From: Streptomyces sp. NBC_00576 | GTDB taxonomy: Bacteria; Actinomycetota; Actinomycetes; Streptomycetales; Streptomycetaceae | Direction: 5' to 3' | Assembly (NCBI RefSeq): GCF_036345175.1 | Contig: NZ_CP107780.1 | Coordinates: forward strand, 8,246,001-8,310,000 | DNA length: 64,000 nt | Shown: positions 16,377-25,101 of the stretch, in pieces | Position numbering within the stretch: position 1 is the first letter of the stretch | Layout of the letters: each line of letters begins with the position of its first letter | Translations under genes and position numbers: made by a program | Notes under the pieces: model-generated | The model's database searches: none | Seen by the model: only the letters and a program-made list of their open reading frames with translations | Told to the model about the DNA's origin: nothing

Positions 16377-16844
16377 GTGGACAACAGGCAAGCACTCGGA
16401 TCGTGGCTCTCCGGACCTCGCGCCGCCGCAGAGGAAGCCGGTGTCGACTTCGGATACCGGGGCGAACAGCTCGGTCTGCCCGAGGAGGGCCCCGGCTCGA
16501 TCGCCCGCCCGGGCCGCCGGCTCGGCGCCCTGGCCGTCGACTGGGGCCTGTGCCTCTTGATCGCATACGGTCTGCTCACTGACGGCTACAACCAGGCGAC
16601 CGGCAACTGGGCCCTGCTGATCTTCTTCGTCCTGGGCGTGGTCACGGTCGGTACCGTCGGCTTCACGCCGGGCAAGCGCCTCTTCGGTCTGCGCGTGGTC
16701 GCCCTGGACACCGGCCGGGCCAACCCCCTGCGAGCCCTGTTCCGCACGTTCCTGCTGTGCATCGCCGTACCGGCCATGATCTGGGACCGCGACGGCCGCG
16801 GCCTCCACGATCGACTGGCACGCACTGTGGAAGTGCGGATCTAG
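16377..16844 (+). CDS. RDD-family membrane protein
   Basis: A 155-residue integral membrane protein. The RDD domain starts at about residue 46 with the signature Arg/Asp-Asp variant (ARPGRRLGALAVDWGLCLLI). Two further TM helices (WALLIFFVLGVVTVGTVGF, FRTFLLCIAVPAMIWD) and the closing RGLHDRLARTVEV follow. RDD proteins are of mostly unknown function; some are proposed transporters. The GTG at 16377 has no ribosome binding site but lies 7 nt after a TACGGT -10-like hexamer (16365-16370), suggesting a leaderless mRNA. It is divergent from glnA and followed by a perfect 20-bp terminator. Confidence 0.88.
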   Translation: MDNRQALGSWLSGPRAAAEEAGVDFGYRGEQLGLPEEGPGSIARPGRRLGALAVDWGLCLLIAYGLLTDGYNQATGNWALLIFFVLGVVTVGTVGFTPGKRLFGLRVVALDTGRANPLRALFRTFLLCIAVPAMIWDRDGRGLHDRLARTVEVRI

Positions 16845-16862
16845 CTCACGTACGGGACGGCA

Positions 16863-16908
16863 TACGACGATGGGGCGCCCGGAGTGATCCGGGCGCCCCA
16901 TCGTCGTA
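16863..16908. terminator. Strong bidirectional terminator
   Basis: Perfect 20-bp inverted repeat (16863-16882 / 16889-16908) with a 6-nt loop, between convergent genes. Confidence 0.92.
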
Positions 16909-16965
16909 CGAGGTCGGTATGAGGACGGTGCGAGGGTCGGTGCCAGGCCGCTTGCGGCGACTGCG

Positions 16966-17664
16966 TCAGCGCGTTTTGCCGCCGCGCGGCATGCGCATCC
17001 CCTTGGGCATCGGGCCCTTCGGCAGCGGCATGTTGCTCATCAGGTCGCCCATCGCCCGCAGTCGGTCGTTGGTGGCGGTCACCTGGGGGCCGGCGAGGAC
17101 GCGCGGCAGCTTCAGCATGGTCGTGCGGAGCTTCTTCAGCTCGACCTGGCCCTCGCCCGTGCCGACCAGCAGGTCGTGCACCGGTACGTCCGCGACGATG
17201 CGGGCCATCTTCTTCTTCTCTGCGGCCAGCAGGCTCTTCACCCGGTTCGGGTTGCCCTCGGCGATCAGCACGATGCCGGCCTTGCCGACCGCGCGGTGCA
17301 CCACGTCCTGGCTGCGGTTCATCGCCACCGCCGGAGTCGTCGTCCAGCCTCGGCCGATGTTGTCCAGCACGGCCGCAGCAGCACCCGGCTGGCCCTCCAT
17401 CTGCCCGAAGGCGGCTCGCTCGGCCCGGCGCCCGAACACGATCGCCGTCGCGAGGAAGGCGAGCAGGAGGCCGAGAATTCCGAGATAGATCGGGTGACCG
17501 ATCAGGAAGCCGATCGCGAGGAAGACACCGAAGGTGAAGATTCCGACAGCCGCGAGTACAAGACCGATCTTCTTGTCGGCCTTGCGGGTCATCTTGTACG
17601 TCAGAGCGATCTGCTTGAGTCGCCCGGGGTTCGCGGCGTCCGCCGCGGGTTCCTTCCTCGCCAT
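16966..17664 (-). CDS. DUF4191 membrane protein
   Basis: A 232-residue protein of the actinobacterial DUF4191 family. A basic N-terminus (RLKQIALTYKMTRKADKKIG) is followed by two closely spaced TM helices (LVLAAVGIFTFGVFLAIGFLIG; YLGILGLLLAFLATAIVFG), then a ~140-residue cytosolic domain with AVLDNIGRGWTTTPAVAMNR and HRAVGKAGIVLIAEG. The tail is Met/Pro/Arg-rich. No activity is known. It lies upstream of lipA/lipB on the same strand in many actinobacteria, which may mean association with lipoate or central metabolism; this is inference. The ATG at 17664 gives the family's usual start (MARK). Confidence 0.9.
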   Translation of the reverse strand: MARKEPAADAANPGRLKQIALTYKMTRKADKKIGLVLAAVGIFTFGVFLAIGFLIGHPIYLGILGLLLAFLATAIVFGRRAERAAFGQMEGQPGAAAAVLDNIGRGWTTTPAVAMNRSQDVVHRAVGKAGIVLIAEGNPNRVKSLLAAEKKKMARIVADVPVHDLLVGTGEGQVELKKLRTTMLKLPRVLAGPQVTATNDRLRAMGDLMSNMPLPKGPMPKGMRMPRGGKTR

Positions 17665-17732
17665 GCCGTGAAGTCTACGTGGCCCTGGAAGCGCCGACGA
17701 CGGCGGTGTCGTCGGGAGGTGGGGAGCGACGG

Positions 17733-17933
17733 TCAGGAACGGGTGGCCAGGGCCTGTTCGAGGACGCGCTGCGCCTCGACCCGGTCCTTGGCGCGACGGC
17801 GGTCCTCCAGGACGGAGGTCCAGGCGTTCTGGCGGGCGGTGCGCTGGCCGCTGTTCATGAGCAACGACTCGACTGCGCGCAGTGCGCCGGTGAACGACGG
17901 GATGGGTGTGGCGCGGACGGGTGCGGTCTGCAT
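17733..17933 (-). CDS. Small hypothetical protein
   Basis: A 66-residue basic protein (SFTGALRAVESLLMNSGQRT, then VLEDRRRAKDRVEAQRVLEQ) with two predicted helices, no signal or TM segment and no recognised domain. GAGGGGG lies about 9-11 nt before the ATG at 17933. Coding-type GC bias and its place between lipA and the DUF4191 gene support a real gene. Confidence 0.7.
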   Translation of the reverse strand: MQTAPVRATPIPSFTGALRAVESLLMNSGQRTARQNAWTSVLEDRRRAKDRVEAQRVLEQALATRS

Positions 17934-18224
17934 GGCGGGTGTCCCCCTCGGAACGGCTCTGGGTAAGGGTGCACATCGTGTAAAACCAGGGTTACTGATT
18001 GGTGTTACCAGGGCGTGACTTGCCGGTCAAACGCGGATGAAGCCTTGATACGGAAGGCGAAAACGCCGATGCGGCCCTGACGTATGCCCTCAACTGCGAG
18101 GACGGTCAGGACCGCACGGAATCGGCCGTTACTGGCGGGTAGTCACTTGTGCGCGAATTCACACGTCTGCTGCATCCCTGCTGGGCCGGGAGAGTGACGG
18201 TGTGTCAGGCGACGAGGGTCCTGC
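17934..18224. other. Intergenic region downstream of lipA
   Basis: 291 nt with no supported gene. It contains a short direct repeat (CCAGGGTTAC / ACCAGGGCG near 17987-18015) in the presumed promoter of the small hypothetical gene. Confidence 0.5.
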
Positions 18225-19214
18225 TCACACCGCTTGCGAGGCGATGTATGCACCGCCCCGCTGCGGAGCAGCTGATTGACGCAGCTCGATGGCCATCTGG
18301 TAAAGGCGGCCGGCGCGGTACGAGGAACGCACCAGCGGGCCGGACATGACCCCGGAGAAGCCGATCTGCTCGGCCTCCTCCTTCAGTTCGACGAACTCGT
18401 GCGGCTTGACCCAGCGCTCCACGGGGTGGTGCCGGACGGTCGGACGCAGGTACTGCGTGATGGTGATCAGCTCGCACCCGGCCTCGTGCAGCTGGCGCAG
18501 CGCCTCGCTGACCTCCTCGCGGGTCTCGCCCATGCCGAGGATCAGGTTCGACTTCGTGACCAGACCGTAGTCGCGGGCGTCGGTGATGACCTTGAGGGAA
18601 CGGTCGTAACGGAAGCCGGGGCGGATGCGCTTGAAGATGCGGGGGACCGTCTCGACGTTGTGCGCGAAGACCTCGGGCCGGGAGGAGAAGACCTCGGCCA
18701 GCAGCTCCGGTACGGCGTTGAAGTCGGGCGCGAGCAGCTCGACCTTCGTACGCCCGCCCTCGCGCCCCTCGGTCTGCTGATGGATCTGGCGCACGGTCTC
18801 GGCGTACAGCCAGGCGCCGCCGTCCTCCAGGTCGTCGCGGGCGACGCCGGTGATGGTGGCGTAGTTGAGGTCCATCGTGACCACGGACTCCCCGACGCGG
18901 CGGGGCTCGTCACGGTCGAGAGCCTCGGGCTTGCCGGTGTCGATCTGGCAGAAGTCGCAGCGCCGGGTGCACTGGTCACCGCCGATGAGGAAGGTGGCCT
19001 CGCGGTCCTCCCAGCACTCGTAGATGTTGGGGCAACCGGCTTCCTGGCAGACGGTGTGCAGGCCCTCGCTCTTCACGAGGTTCTGCATCTTCGTGTACTC
19101 GGGGCCCATTTTCGCCCGGGTCTTGATCCACTCGGGCTTGCGCTCGATGGGGGTCTGGGCGTTCCGGACCTCCAGGCGCAGCATCTTGCGTCCGTCGGGT
19201 GCGACTGCGGACAC
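18225..19214 (-). CDS. lipA: Lipoyl synthase
   Basis: A 329-residue radical-SAM enzyme that inserts two sulfurs into protein-bound octanoyl groups. The auxiliary cluster motif CQEAGCPNIYEC, the radical-SAM motif CTRRCDFC and the C-terminal RSSY motif are all present. AGGGAG precedes the GTG at 19214 (VSAVAPDGRKMLRLEV), preferred over an upstream in-frame ATG at 19250. It follows lipB, separated by a fragment of repeat family 2. The substrates are the E2 and GcvH lipoyl domains; a two-lipoyl E2 is encoded at 34272-36086. Confidence 0.97.
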   Translation of the reverse strand: MSAVAPDGRKMLRLEVRNAQTPIERKPEWIKTRAKMGPEYTKMQNLVKSEGLHTVCQEAGCPNIYECWEDREATFLIGGDQCTRRCDFCQIDTGKPEALDRDEPRRVGESVVTMDLNYATITGVARDDLEDGGAWLYAETVRQIHQQTEGREGGRTKVELLAPDFNAVPELLAEVFSSRPEVFAHNVETVPRIFKRIRPGFRYDRSLKVITDARDYGLVTKSNLILGMGETREEVSEALRQLHEAGCELITITQYLRPTVRHHPVERWVKPHEFVELKEEAEQIGFSGVMSGPLVRSSYRAGRLYQMAIELRQSAAPQRGGAYIASQAV

Positions 19215-19315
19215 GATGGCTCCCTGTAGCTTCGATTCTTCGGCGTCCACCAGGGTACGCCCGTGCGCTTCCCGCCTTTCGAGACGGGCAACCTTTGAGA
19301 CGCGGGGTGCTGAAA

Positions 19316-19355
19316 TTCAGCCCCTCCGGCGTTTGAGGGCGAGGCCCGTTCAGGG
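19316..19355 (-). repeat. Dispersed repeat family 2, partial copy
   Basis: TTCAGCCCCTCCGGCGTTTG followed by AGG is the reverse complement of the 3' segment of the copy at 62169-62247. It lies between lipB and lipA. Confidence 0.7.
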
Positions 19356-19363
19356 GCGCCCCG

Positions 19364-20176
19364 TCACGCCGACGCCCGCTCCACCACCCGAGCCCGCAGC
19401 TCCGCGCTCTCCAGCACATCCCGCAGATGCCGCTCCACCACCGGCAGAACCTCTCCCACGGTCACATCCCGCCCCAGCTCGTTCGTGAGCGACGTCACCC
19501 CGGCATCCCGGATTCCGCACGGAATGATCCGGTCGAACCAGACATTGTCCGGGTTCACGTTCAGCGAGAAGCCGTGCATTGTGACCCCCTTGGCCACCCG
19601 GATCCCGATCGCCGCCACCTTCCGGTCCTCCCGCCGCTGCCCGGCGTTCGACGGCGCGTACTCGGGGCCGTTCAGCCGAGGATCGAACTCGTCGTCCGTC
19701 AGGCGCGGGTCCAGGTCCAGCGAGAGGCCGCCGAGCGAGGCGGCCCGCTGCTCGACCGGATCGCCCAGCACCCACACCCCGCTGCGCCCCTCCACCCGCG
19801 ACGTCTCCACCCCGAACTCCGCACAGGTACGGATCAGTGCGTCCTCCAGCCGCCGGACATGCGCCACGACGTCCACCGGACGCGGCAGCTTCTGGATGGG
19901 GTAGCCCACCAGCTGGCCGGGGCCGTGCCAGGTGATCTTGCCGCCGCGGTCGACGTCGATGACCGGAGTTCCGTCGAGGGGGCGCTCGCTCGGGTCGGTG
20001 CGCCGACCGGCCGTGTAGACCGGCCGGTGTTCGAGGAGCAGGCAGGTGTCGGGGATCTCGTCCGCGAAGCGGGCCGCGTGCACCCGGCGCTGCTCGTCCC
20101 AGGCCGCCTGGTAGTCGACGTAGTCGATGCCGTCGGCGCCGAATCCCATCCGGACGAACCGCAACTCACCACTCAC
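19364..20176 (-). CDS. lipB: Octanoyl-[acyl carrier protein]-protein transferase
   Basis: A 270-residue enzyme that moves octanoate from ACP to lipoyl domains, the step before LipA. Family motifs are LLLEHRPVYTAGRRT, RGGKITWHGPGQLVGYPI, the catalytic Lys in VAAIGIRVAKGVTMHGFSLNV and the Cys in IIPCGI. GGGAGG precedes the GTG at 20176. It is the first gene of the lipB-lipA pair and is divergent from the NsdA-like regulator. Confidence 0.97.
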   Translation of the reverse strand: MSGELRFVRMGFGADGIDYVDYQAAWDEQRRVHAARFADEIPDTCLLLEHRPVYTAGRRTDPSERPLDGTPVIDVDRGGKITWHGPGQLVGYPIQKLPRPVDVVAHVRRLEDALIRTCAEFGVETSRVEGRSGVWVLGDPVEQRAASLGGLSLDLDPRLTDDEFDPRLNGPEYAPSNAGQRREDRKVAAIGIRVAKGVTMHGFSLNVNPDNVWFDRIIPCGIRDAGVTSLTNELGRDVTVGEVLPVVERHLRDVLESAELRARVVERASA

Positions 20177-20434
20177 GGGGGTGCCTCCCTGGCTGTCTCG
20201 GCAGCTTCCTCAGCAACTGCGGGTCAGGCACGTAACGCGCCCAAGCCACTGTACGTCCGGCCGACACCCGTCAGTCCGGCGCCCAATCCTCACACGATCG
20301 GATGAATGTACGGCGAAATGTGCGATCGGCTGCTTACGCTCCGCTACATTCGCGCCGTCCACGAGGCCAAAAAGGGCTGCTCACCAGCAAGCCGGGCACC
20401 CCAGAGGGCCCGAAGGCAGGAGACCGCACCGCAG

Positions 20435-21877
20435 ATGACGGAACGACCCGCGCAGCGCACTCCCAACCGACAGCTCGCCGCGCTCATCGCAGAAGCGGGA
20501 TTCTCCAACGCAGGTCTGGCCCGCCGGGTGGACCAGCTCGGTCTCGAACACGGCCTTGATCTCAGATACGACAAGACATCGGTGACCCGCTGGCTGCGCG
20601 GACAGCAGCCCCGCGGCACCACCCCCGCCCTCATCGCCGAGGTGTTCACCCGGCGCCTCGGACGACGGCTCACCGCCCAGGATCTCGGCCTCGACGCCTG
20701 CGCGCCCGTCTACGCGGGGCTGGAGTTCGCGGCCACCCCCGAGGAAGCCGTCGACATCGTCAGCGGGCTGTGGCGCAAGGACTCCGGCAGCCACGCCGAG
20801 CTGCGCAAGATCGCCTTCACCCCGGCAGGACTCGTCGTGCCCAGCCGGGACTGGCTGATCGGGCGTCCCGACGACCGGGTCGGCCGCGCCGATCAACCCG
20901 CCGCAGCCCGGGTGCCCGTGCAGGGGCGGCCCGGTGTGCCCCGGCAGCGCGGGCAGGCCGAGCGCGGCCCCGGGCAGAAGGTCACCGGCGGTGACATCGC
21001 CGCGCTCCGCTCGGTCGGCGAGCTGTTCCGCACTCTCGACGACGCCTACGGGGGCGGCCACGCCCGCCAGGCCCTCGTCCGCTACCTGGAACACGAGACC
21101 GAGCCCATGCTGCGCGGCACGTACGGCGAGCAGACGGGCCGCCTGCTGTTCGCGGCGGCCTCCGACCTCACCCGGCTCGCGGGCTGGACGTCGTACGACA
21201 TCGCCGCGCACGGCCTCGCCCAGCGCTACTTCGTGCAGGCGCTGCGGCTCGCGCAGGCGGCGGCGGACCGGGCGTACGGCTCGTACGTGCTGGCCACCAT
21301 GAGCCGGCAGGCCGTCTACCTCGGGCACGGACGGGAGGCCGTGCAGCTCGCGCGGGTGGCCCAGCAGGGCGTCGGCACCGCGGCACCGCCCGTCGTGCAG
21401 TCGCTGCTGCACGCGTGCGAGGCGCGGGCGCACGGGGTGCTGGGGGAGGTCCGGGCCTGCACCGCCTCCCTCGTACGGGCCGAACGGGCCCTCGAAGCCG
21501 CCCGGCCAGGCGACGAGGTCCCGCACTGGGCGCGGTTCTTCGACGAGGCGCAGCTCGCCGACGAGTTCGGGCACTGCCACCGCGATCTGCAGCAGTTCCG
21601 CGCCGCCGCCCAGCACGCGGAGCGCTCGCTCCAGCTGCGCGCCCCCGCCTTCGCCCGCAGCCGTCTCTTCTGCCGCGTCGTGCTCGCCTCGGCACGGCTG
21701 GGCCTCGGCGAGCTCGACCAGGCCTGCCAGCTGGGCGCCGAGGCGGCCGGCGCGGCGACGGAGATGCGCTCGGTGCGGGCGATCGAGTACGTACGGGACT
21801 TCGAGCGGCGCCTGGAGCCCTACCGGGACGCGGCACCCGTCAGGGGGTACCGCGACAAGGTCGCCGCGCTCGGATAG
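20435..21877 (+). CDS. NsdA-like regulatory protein with TPR-type repeats
   Basis: A 480-residue protein. The N-terminal ~75 residues form a divergent helix-turn-helix (LAALIAEAGFSNAGLARRVD, SVTRWLRGQQPRGTTPALIA). A Pro/Gln-rich linker follows, then ~280 residues of tandem helices of TPR type (RQALVRYLEHETEPML, LARVAQQGVGTAAPP, AAAQHAERSLQL). This layout is that of the Streptomyces NsdA group; the founding member represses sporulation and antibiotic production, but this paralogue's role is not known. The start is set at the ATG at 20435 with GGAG about 12 nt upstream; an in-frame ATG at 20306 would add 43 residues. It is convergent with the oxidoreductase gene, one base apart. Confidence 0.85.
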   Translation: MTERPAQRTPNRQLAALIAEAGFSNAGLARRVDQLGLEHGLDLRYDKTSVTRWLRGQQPRGTTPALIAEVFTRRLGRRLTAQDLGLDACAPVYAGLEFAATPEEAVDIVSGLWRKDSGSHAELRKIAFTPAGLVVPSRDWLIGRPDDRVGRADQPAAARVPVQGRPGVPRQRGQAERGPGQKVTGGDIAALRSVGELFRTLDDAYGGGHARQALVRYLEHETEPMLRGTYGEQTGRLLFAAASDLTRLAGWTSYDIAAHGLAQRYFVQALRLAQAAADRAYGSYVLATMSRQAVYLGHGREAVQLARVAQQGVGTAAPPVVQSLLHACEARAHGVLGEVRACTASLVRAERALEAARPGDEVPHWARFFDEAQLADEFGHCHRDLQQFRAAAQHAERSLQLRAPAFARSRLFCRVVLASARLGLGELDQACQLGAEAAGAATEMRSVRAIEYVRDFERRLEPYRDAAPVRGYRDKVAALG

Positions 21878-21878
21878 C

Positions 21879-23315
21879 TCACGCGGCTGCCGCCTCGTCC
21901 TCCTCCGCCGGCGTCGCTGACGTCCGCAACGGCTCCGCCACATGCATCGGGCCCGCGCCCAGGTCCGTCAGGATCGCGGCCGCGGCCCGGTGCCCGGAGT
22001 GCAGGGCGCCCTGGACGGTGCTCGTGTCCCGGTGGTCGCCGCACACGTACAGGCCCGCCAGCAGCCGCACCGGCCGGCGCAGATCGTGCGGTGGACGCAT
22101 AGCGGGAACCGCCTCGGCGGTGTGGTGCACGGCGAGGGTCTCCCAGCGCGCGGTCGACACTCCGTACAGGCGGGACAGATGCGTACGTACGGCCGTGTCC
22201 AGGTCCGCCGGAGGGGCGCCCAGCACCGTCGACGAGATCAGCGGGCGGCCGGCCGGGGACCGGGACGGATCCACGCGGCTGATCACCGCCGTGTGCGTGA
22301 CCGGGCCCCCGCGATCCGCGTCCAGGAGCAGGAACGCGCCGGTCGCGGGCGCCTCGTCGGCTGTGTGGTGGACGACGGTCACCGGGTGGAAGTCGGGTAC
22401 GCGCAGACCGGGCAGCAGACCGGCGGCGGCGCGGGCGTCGGTCGCCACCAGAACGGCCCGGCAGCGCAGTTCGCCGTGGTCGGCGGTGGTCACGAGATTC
22501 GTGGCGATGGACGTGACCCGGACCCCGGTGTGCACCGTGCCGGGCGGCAGCGCCCGTGCGAGCAGCTCCGGCAGGGTGTCCGCGCCGCCCTCCGGCACAC
22601 ACAGCCGGCCGCTCGCGAAGGACCGCAGCGCGAGATCCGCGCACCGGCTCGACGTGGTCAGGTCGGGGTCGCAGAGCAGCGCGGCGAGCAGCGGGCGCAG
22701 GAAGCCCTCGATCGTACGGGCGGGCAGGCCGCGGTTGGCCAGGGCGTGGGCGGCCGACAACTCGGGGCGGGCCAGCAGCCGTTGCACGGGCACCCCGGCG
22801 AGCCGGGTGAGCGCGGCGCCGAGCCGGGCCTGGTCGACCGCGCCGCCGAACGCCCCGCCGACCACTCCGCCGAGCGGGGCGCCGGTGCGCGCCATCGCCG
22901 ACGCCACCGTCCTGGGGGACCTGGCAGTCCTGGCCGTCCTGGCCGGCCTCGGGGCGCTTGCCAGGGCGCGCACAGCACCGAGTGCGCCCCGTGCGCCCCC
23001 TCCGCCCAGCGGGGCGCCCGCGCGGTGCCGGCGTCCGTCGCTGTGCACCAGGACACCCGGTGCGAAGGGACGCAGGACGAGCGCGTCGAGGCCCGGGGTG
23101 AGCCGCAGTTCGGGATACGACGTGGACAGCAGCTGCCCGATCCGGTCGAGTCGGAAACCGTCGACCTTCTCGGTCGCCATTCGGCCGCCGACGTAAGGGG
23201 CGGCCTCCAGGACCGCGGTCGTTACTCCTGCGCTGGTCAGCCGATGGGCCGCCGCGAGTCCGGCGACCCCGGCCCCCACGATGACGACGTCCGCCTGGTA
23301 CGCGGGCTCAAGCAC
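21879..23315 (-). CDS. FAD-dependent amine-oxidase-type oxidoreductase
   Basis: A 478-residue flavoprotein of the amine oxidase / phytoene-desaturase-like superfamily. The N-terminal dinucleotide-binding motif is VVIVGAGVAGLAAAHRL, followed by the acidic residue in VLEAAPYVGGRM. The C-terminal FAD-contact segment is LYVCGDHRDTSTVQGALHSG. A low-complexity Ala/Arg stretch (TARTARSPRT) breaks the substrate domain around residue 120. The substrate cannot be told. GGGAGGG precedes the GTG at 23315. It lies downstream of the epimerase gene on the same strand. Confidence 0.9.
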   Translation of the reverse strand: MLEPAYQADVVIVGAGVAGLAAAHRLTSAGVTTAVLEAAPYVGGRMATEKVDGFRLDRIGQLLSTSYPELRLTPGLDALVLRPFAPGVLVHSDGRRHRAGAPLGGGGARGALGAVRALASAPRPARTARTARSPRTVASAMARTGAPLGGVVGGAFGGAVDQARLGAALTRLAGVPVQRLLARPELSAAHALANRGLPARTIEGFLRPLLAALLCDPDLTTSSRCADLALRSFASGRLCVPEGGADTLPELLARALPPGTVHTGVRVTSIATNLVTTADHGELRCRAVLVATDARAAAGLLPGLRVPDFHPVTVVHHTADEAPATGAFLLLDADRGGPVTHTAVISRVDPSRSPAGRPLISSTVLGAPPADLDTAVRTHLSRLYGVSTARWETLAVHHTAEAVPAMRPPHDLRRPVRLLAGLYVCGDHRDTSTVQGALHSGHRAAAAILTDLGAGPMHVAEPLRTSATPAEEDEAAAA

Positions 23316-23557
23316 GTGCCCTCCCTGGTTCGCGGTGACGCGGCCGGCCGGGGCACCGCTGCCCCAACAGGCGTACGGGATAAGCGAGTTCGGTAGTTCT
23401 GACTGTCCTGACTGTGCAGACCGTTCAAACCGTTCGGACCGAGAGTAGGGCGGCTCACGGTCGGCGGAAGTCGCGCATGAACAGGGCACGGTCGCACACC
23501 GGTCGCATGCGGTCGCACACGGTCATCCGCGGTGTGGTCCAAGGGCGCGGAGGGGGA

Positions 23558-24457
23558 TCAGGCGAGCGCCGCCCGGATCGCGTCGTCGATCTCCGGGAAC
23601 GCGAACGTGAACCCGGACTCCAGCAGCCGCGTCGGCAGCACCCGCGCGCTGCCGAGCACGTCCCCGGACATCTCGCCCAGCACCAGCCGCAGCACGGGTG
23701 CGGGCACCGTGAACAGCGTCGGCCGACGCAGCACACGCCCCATCGCCGCCGTGATCTCCCGGTTGGTGAGGGGCTGCGGTGCCGTCAGATTGAACGGCCC
23801 GGACAGGCCGTCGGTGTCGATGAGATGCCGGATCGCCGCCACCTCGTCGTGCAGCGCGACGAACGACCAGTACTGGGAGCCGTCGCCCATCCGCCCGCCC
23901 AGGCCCGCCTTGAACAGCGGAAACAGCTTTCCCCAGGCCCCGCCCCCGCGCGCCACCACCAGTCCCGTCCGCACGAACACCGTCCGTACGCCCGCCTCCT
24001 GGGCGGCGCCCGCGGCCCCCTCCCACTCCACGCACACCGACGGCAGGAAGCCGTCTCCCGCAGGGGCGTTCTCGTCCACTGCCCGCTCGCCGGTCGCCCC
24101 GTAGTAGCCCATCGCGCTGCCGTTCACGAAGACCCGCGGCGGCTCGTCCAGCGAGGCGACGGCCTCGGCGAGCGTCGCCGTGCCCAGGACACGGCTGTCG
24201 CGGATCGTCCGCTTGTACGCGTCGGTCCAGCGCCGGCTCCCGACCCCCGCCCCGGCCAGGTTCACCACCGCGCTGCAGCCCGCGAGCCCGGCGGCGTCGA
24301 TCGTCTGCCGCTCGGGATCCCAGCGGACCTCGTCCTTGCTCCGGGGCGCATGCCGTACCAGGCGGCGCACTTCATGTCCGTCGGCGGTCAGCGACCGCAC
24401 CAGGGCCGTACCGATGAGACCGGACGCACCGGCCACCGCGATTCGCGAGCGTTCCAT
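23558..24457 (-). CDS. TIGR01777-family NAD(P)-binding epimerase-like protein
   Basis: A 299-residue short-chain-dehydrogenase-fold protein. The nucleotide-binding motif is RIAVAGASGLIGTALVRSL, with VVNLAGAGVGSRRW, the NGSAMGYYG segment carrying the catalytic Tyr, RTGLVV and GPFNLTAPQPLTN. The C-terminal domain of this family (DUF1731) is present (VPAPVLRLVLGEMSGDVLGS). Members include SulA-like and cell-division-inhibitor-annotated proteins, but the substrate is unknown. The ATG at 24457 (MERSRIAVAG) is preceded by a G-rich ribosome binding site. The GNAT gene is divergent. Confidence 0.93.
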   Translation of the reverse strand: MERSRIAVAGASGLIGTALVRSLTADGHEVRRLVRHAPRSKDEVRWDPERQTIDAAGLAGCSAVVNLAGAGVGSRRWTDAYKRTIRDSRVLGTATLAEAVASLDEPPRVFVNGSAMGYYGATGERAVDENAPAGDGFLPSVCVEWEGAAGAAQEAGVRTVFVRTGLVVARGGGAWGKLFPLFKAGLGGRMGDGSQYWSFVALHDEVAAIRHLIDTDGLSGPFNLTAPQPLTNREITAAMGRVLRRPTLFTVPAPVLRLVLGEMSGDVLGSARVLPTRLLESGFTFAFPEIDDAIRAALA

Positions 24458-24481
24458 GCCCCCATCCTGCGCCACCGGCCC

Positions 24482-24520
24482 CTGACCTGTTGTCCTACCC
24501 CCGCTCTAGAGTGATCCCCA
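24482..24520 (+). promoter_or_regulatory. Candidate leaderless promoter of the GNAT gene
   Basis: CTGACC (24482-24487) and TAGAGT (24507-24512) flank a 19-nt spacer. The ATG at 24520 lies 7 nt after the -10 element, so transcription probably starts at or next to the start codon. Confidence 0.5.
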
Positions 24521-25080
24521 TGCCGCCCGCGCCGCACCAACCACATCAGCAGCCGTACGACGGACCCGAGGGCCAGGAGCTCCCCGCCGGCCACGAGCCG
24601 TTCGTGCGCCTCGCCCTGCCCGACGACGACGAGGCCCTCGGCAGACTCGACCGCGCCACCTGGTCCACGCTGCACTCCGTCTCGCCTCGGCCCAGACCGC
24701 CGTACACGCCGTTCTTCCACGAGAACTCCGGCCCGGGCGACCATCTGGTCGCCGTGGCCGGTGACGGTCTGGTCGTGGGCTATGTCAGGCTCGCCCGGCC
24801 CACTCCGCTCGCGTCGAACGCGCACGTCCGGCAGATCCAGGGGCTCGCCGTCTCCGACGAGGCGCGGGGCATGGGTGTCGGGCGGCTGCTGATCCGGGGC
24901 GCCGTGGCCGAGGCCCGCCGCCGGGGCGCCCTGCGTCTCACGCTGCGCGTCCTCGGGCACAACACCCCGGCCCGCAGGCTGTACGAGTCGGAGGGCTTCG
25001 TCGTCGAGGGCATACAGCCCAGGGAGTTCCTGCTGGACGGGGAGTTCGTGGACGACGTACTCATGGGCCGTTCGCTGTAG
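24520..25080 (+). CDS. GNAT-family N-acetyltransferase
   Basis: A 186-residue acetyltransferase. The acetyl-CoA site is in IQGLAVSDEARGMGVGRLLI (motif A, with R/Q-x-x-G-x-G/A-like GMGVGR). LTLRVLGHNTPARRLYESEG matches motif B, where a Tyr often acts as general acid, and a C-terminal strand follows (EFLLDGEFVDDVLMG). The first ~25 residues are Pro/Gln/His-rich. The substrate is unknown. No ribosome binding site precedes the ATG; see the leaderless promoter. The stop codon lies inside a hairpin shared with the convergent protease gene. Confidence 0.92.
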   Translation: MPPAPHQPHQQPYDGPEGQELPAGHEPFVRLALPDDDEALGRLDRATWSTLHSVSPRPRPPYTPFFHENSGPGDHLVAVAGDGLVVGYVRLARPTPLASNAHVRQIQGLAVSDEARGMGVGRLLIRGAVAEARRRGALRLTLRVLGHNTPARRLYESEGFVVEGIQPREFLLDGEFVDDVLMGRSL

Positions 25081-25101
25081 CCACCCAGGTGTAGGTGGCT
25101 A
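25078..25101. terminator. Short hairpin containing both convergent stop codons
   Basis: TAGCCACC (25078-25085) pairs perfectly with GGTGGCTA (25094-25101). The left arm begins with the TAG of the GNAT gene and the right arm ends with the complement of the protease TAG. Confidence 0.7.
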
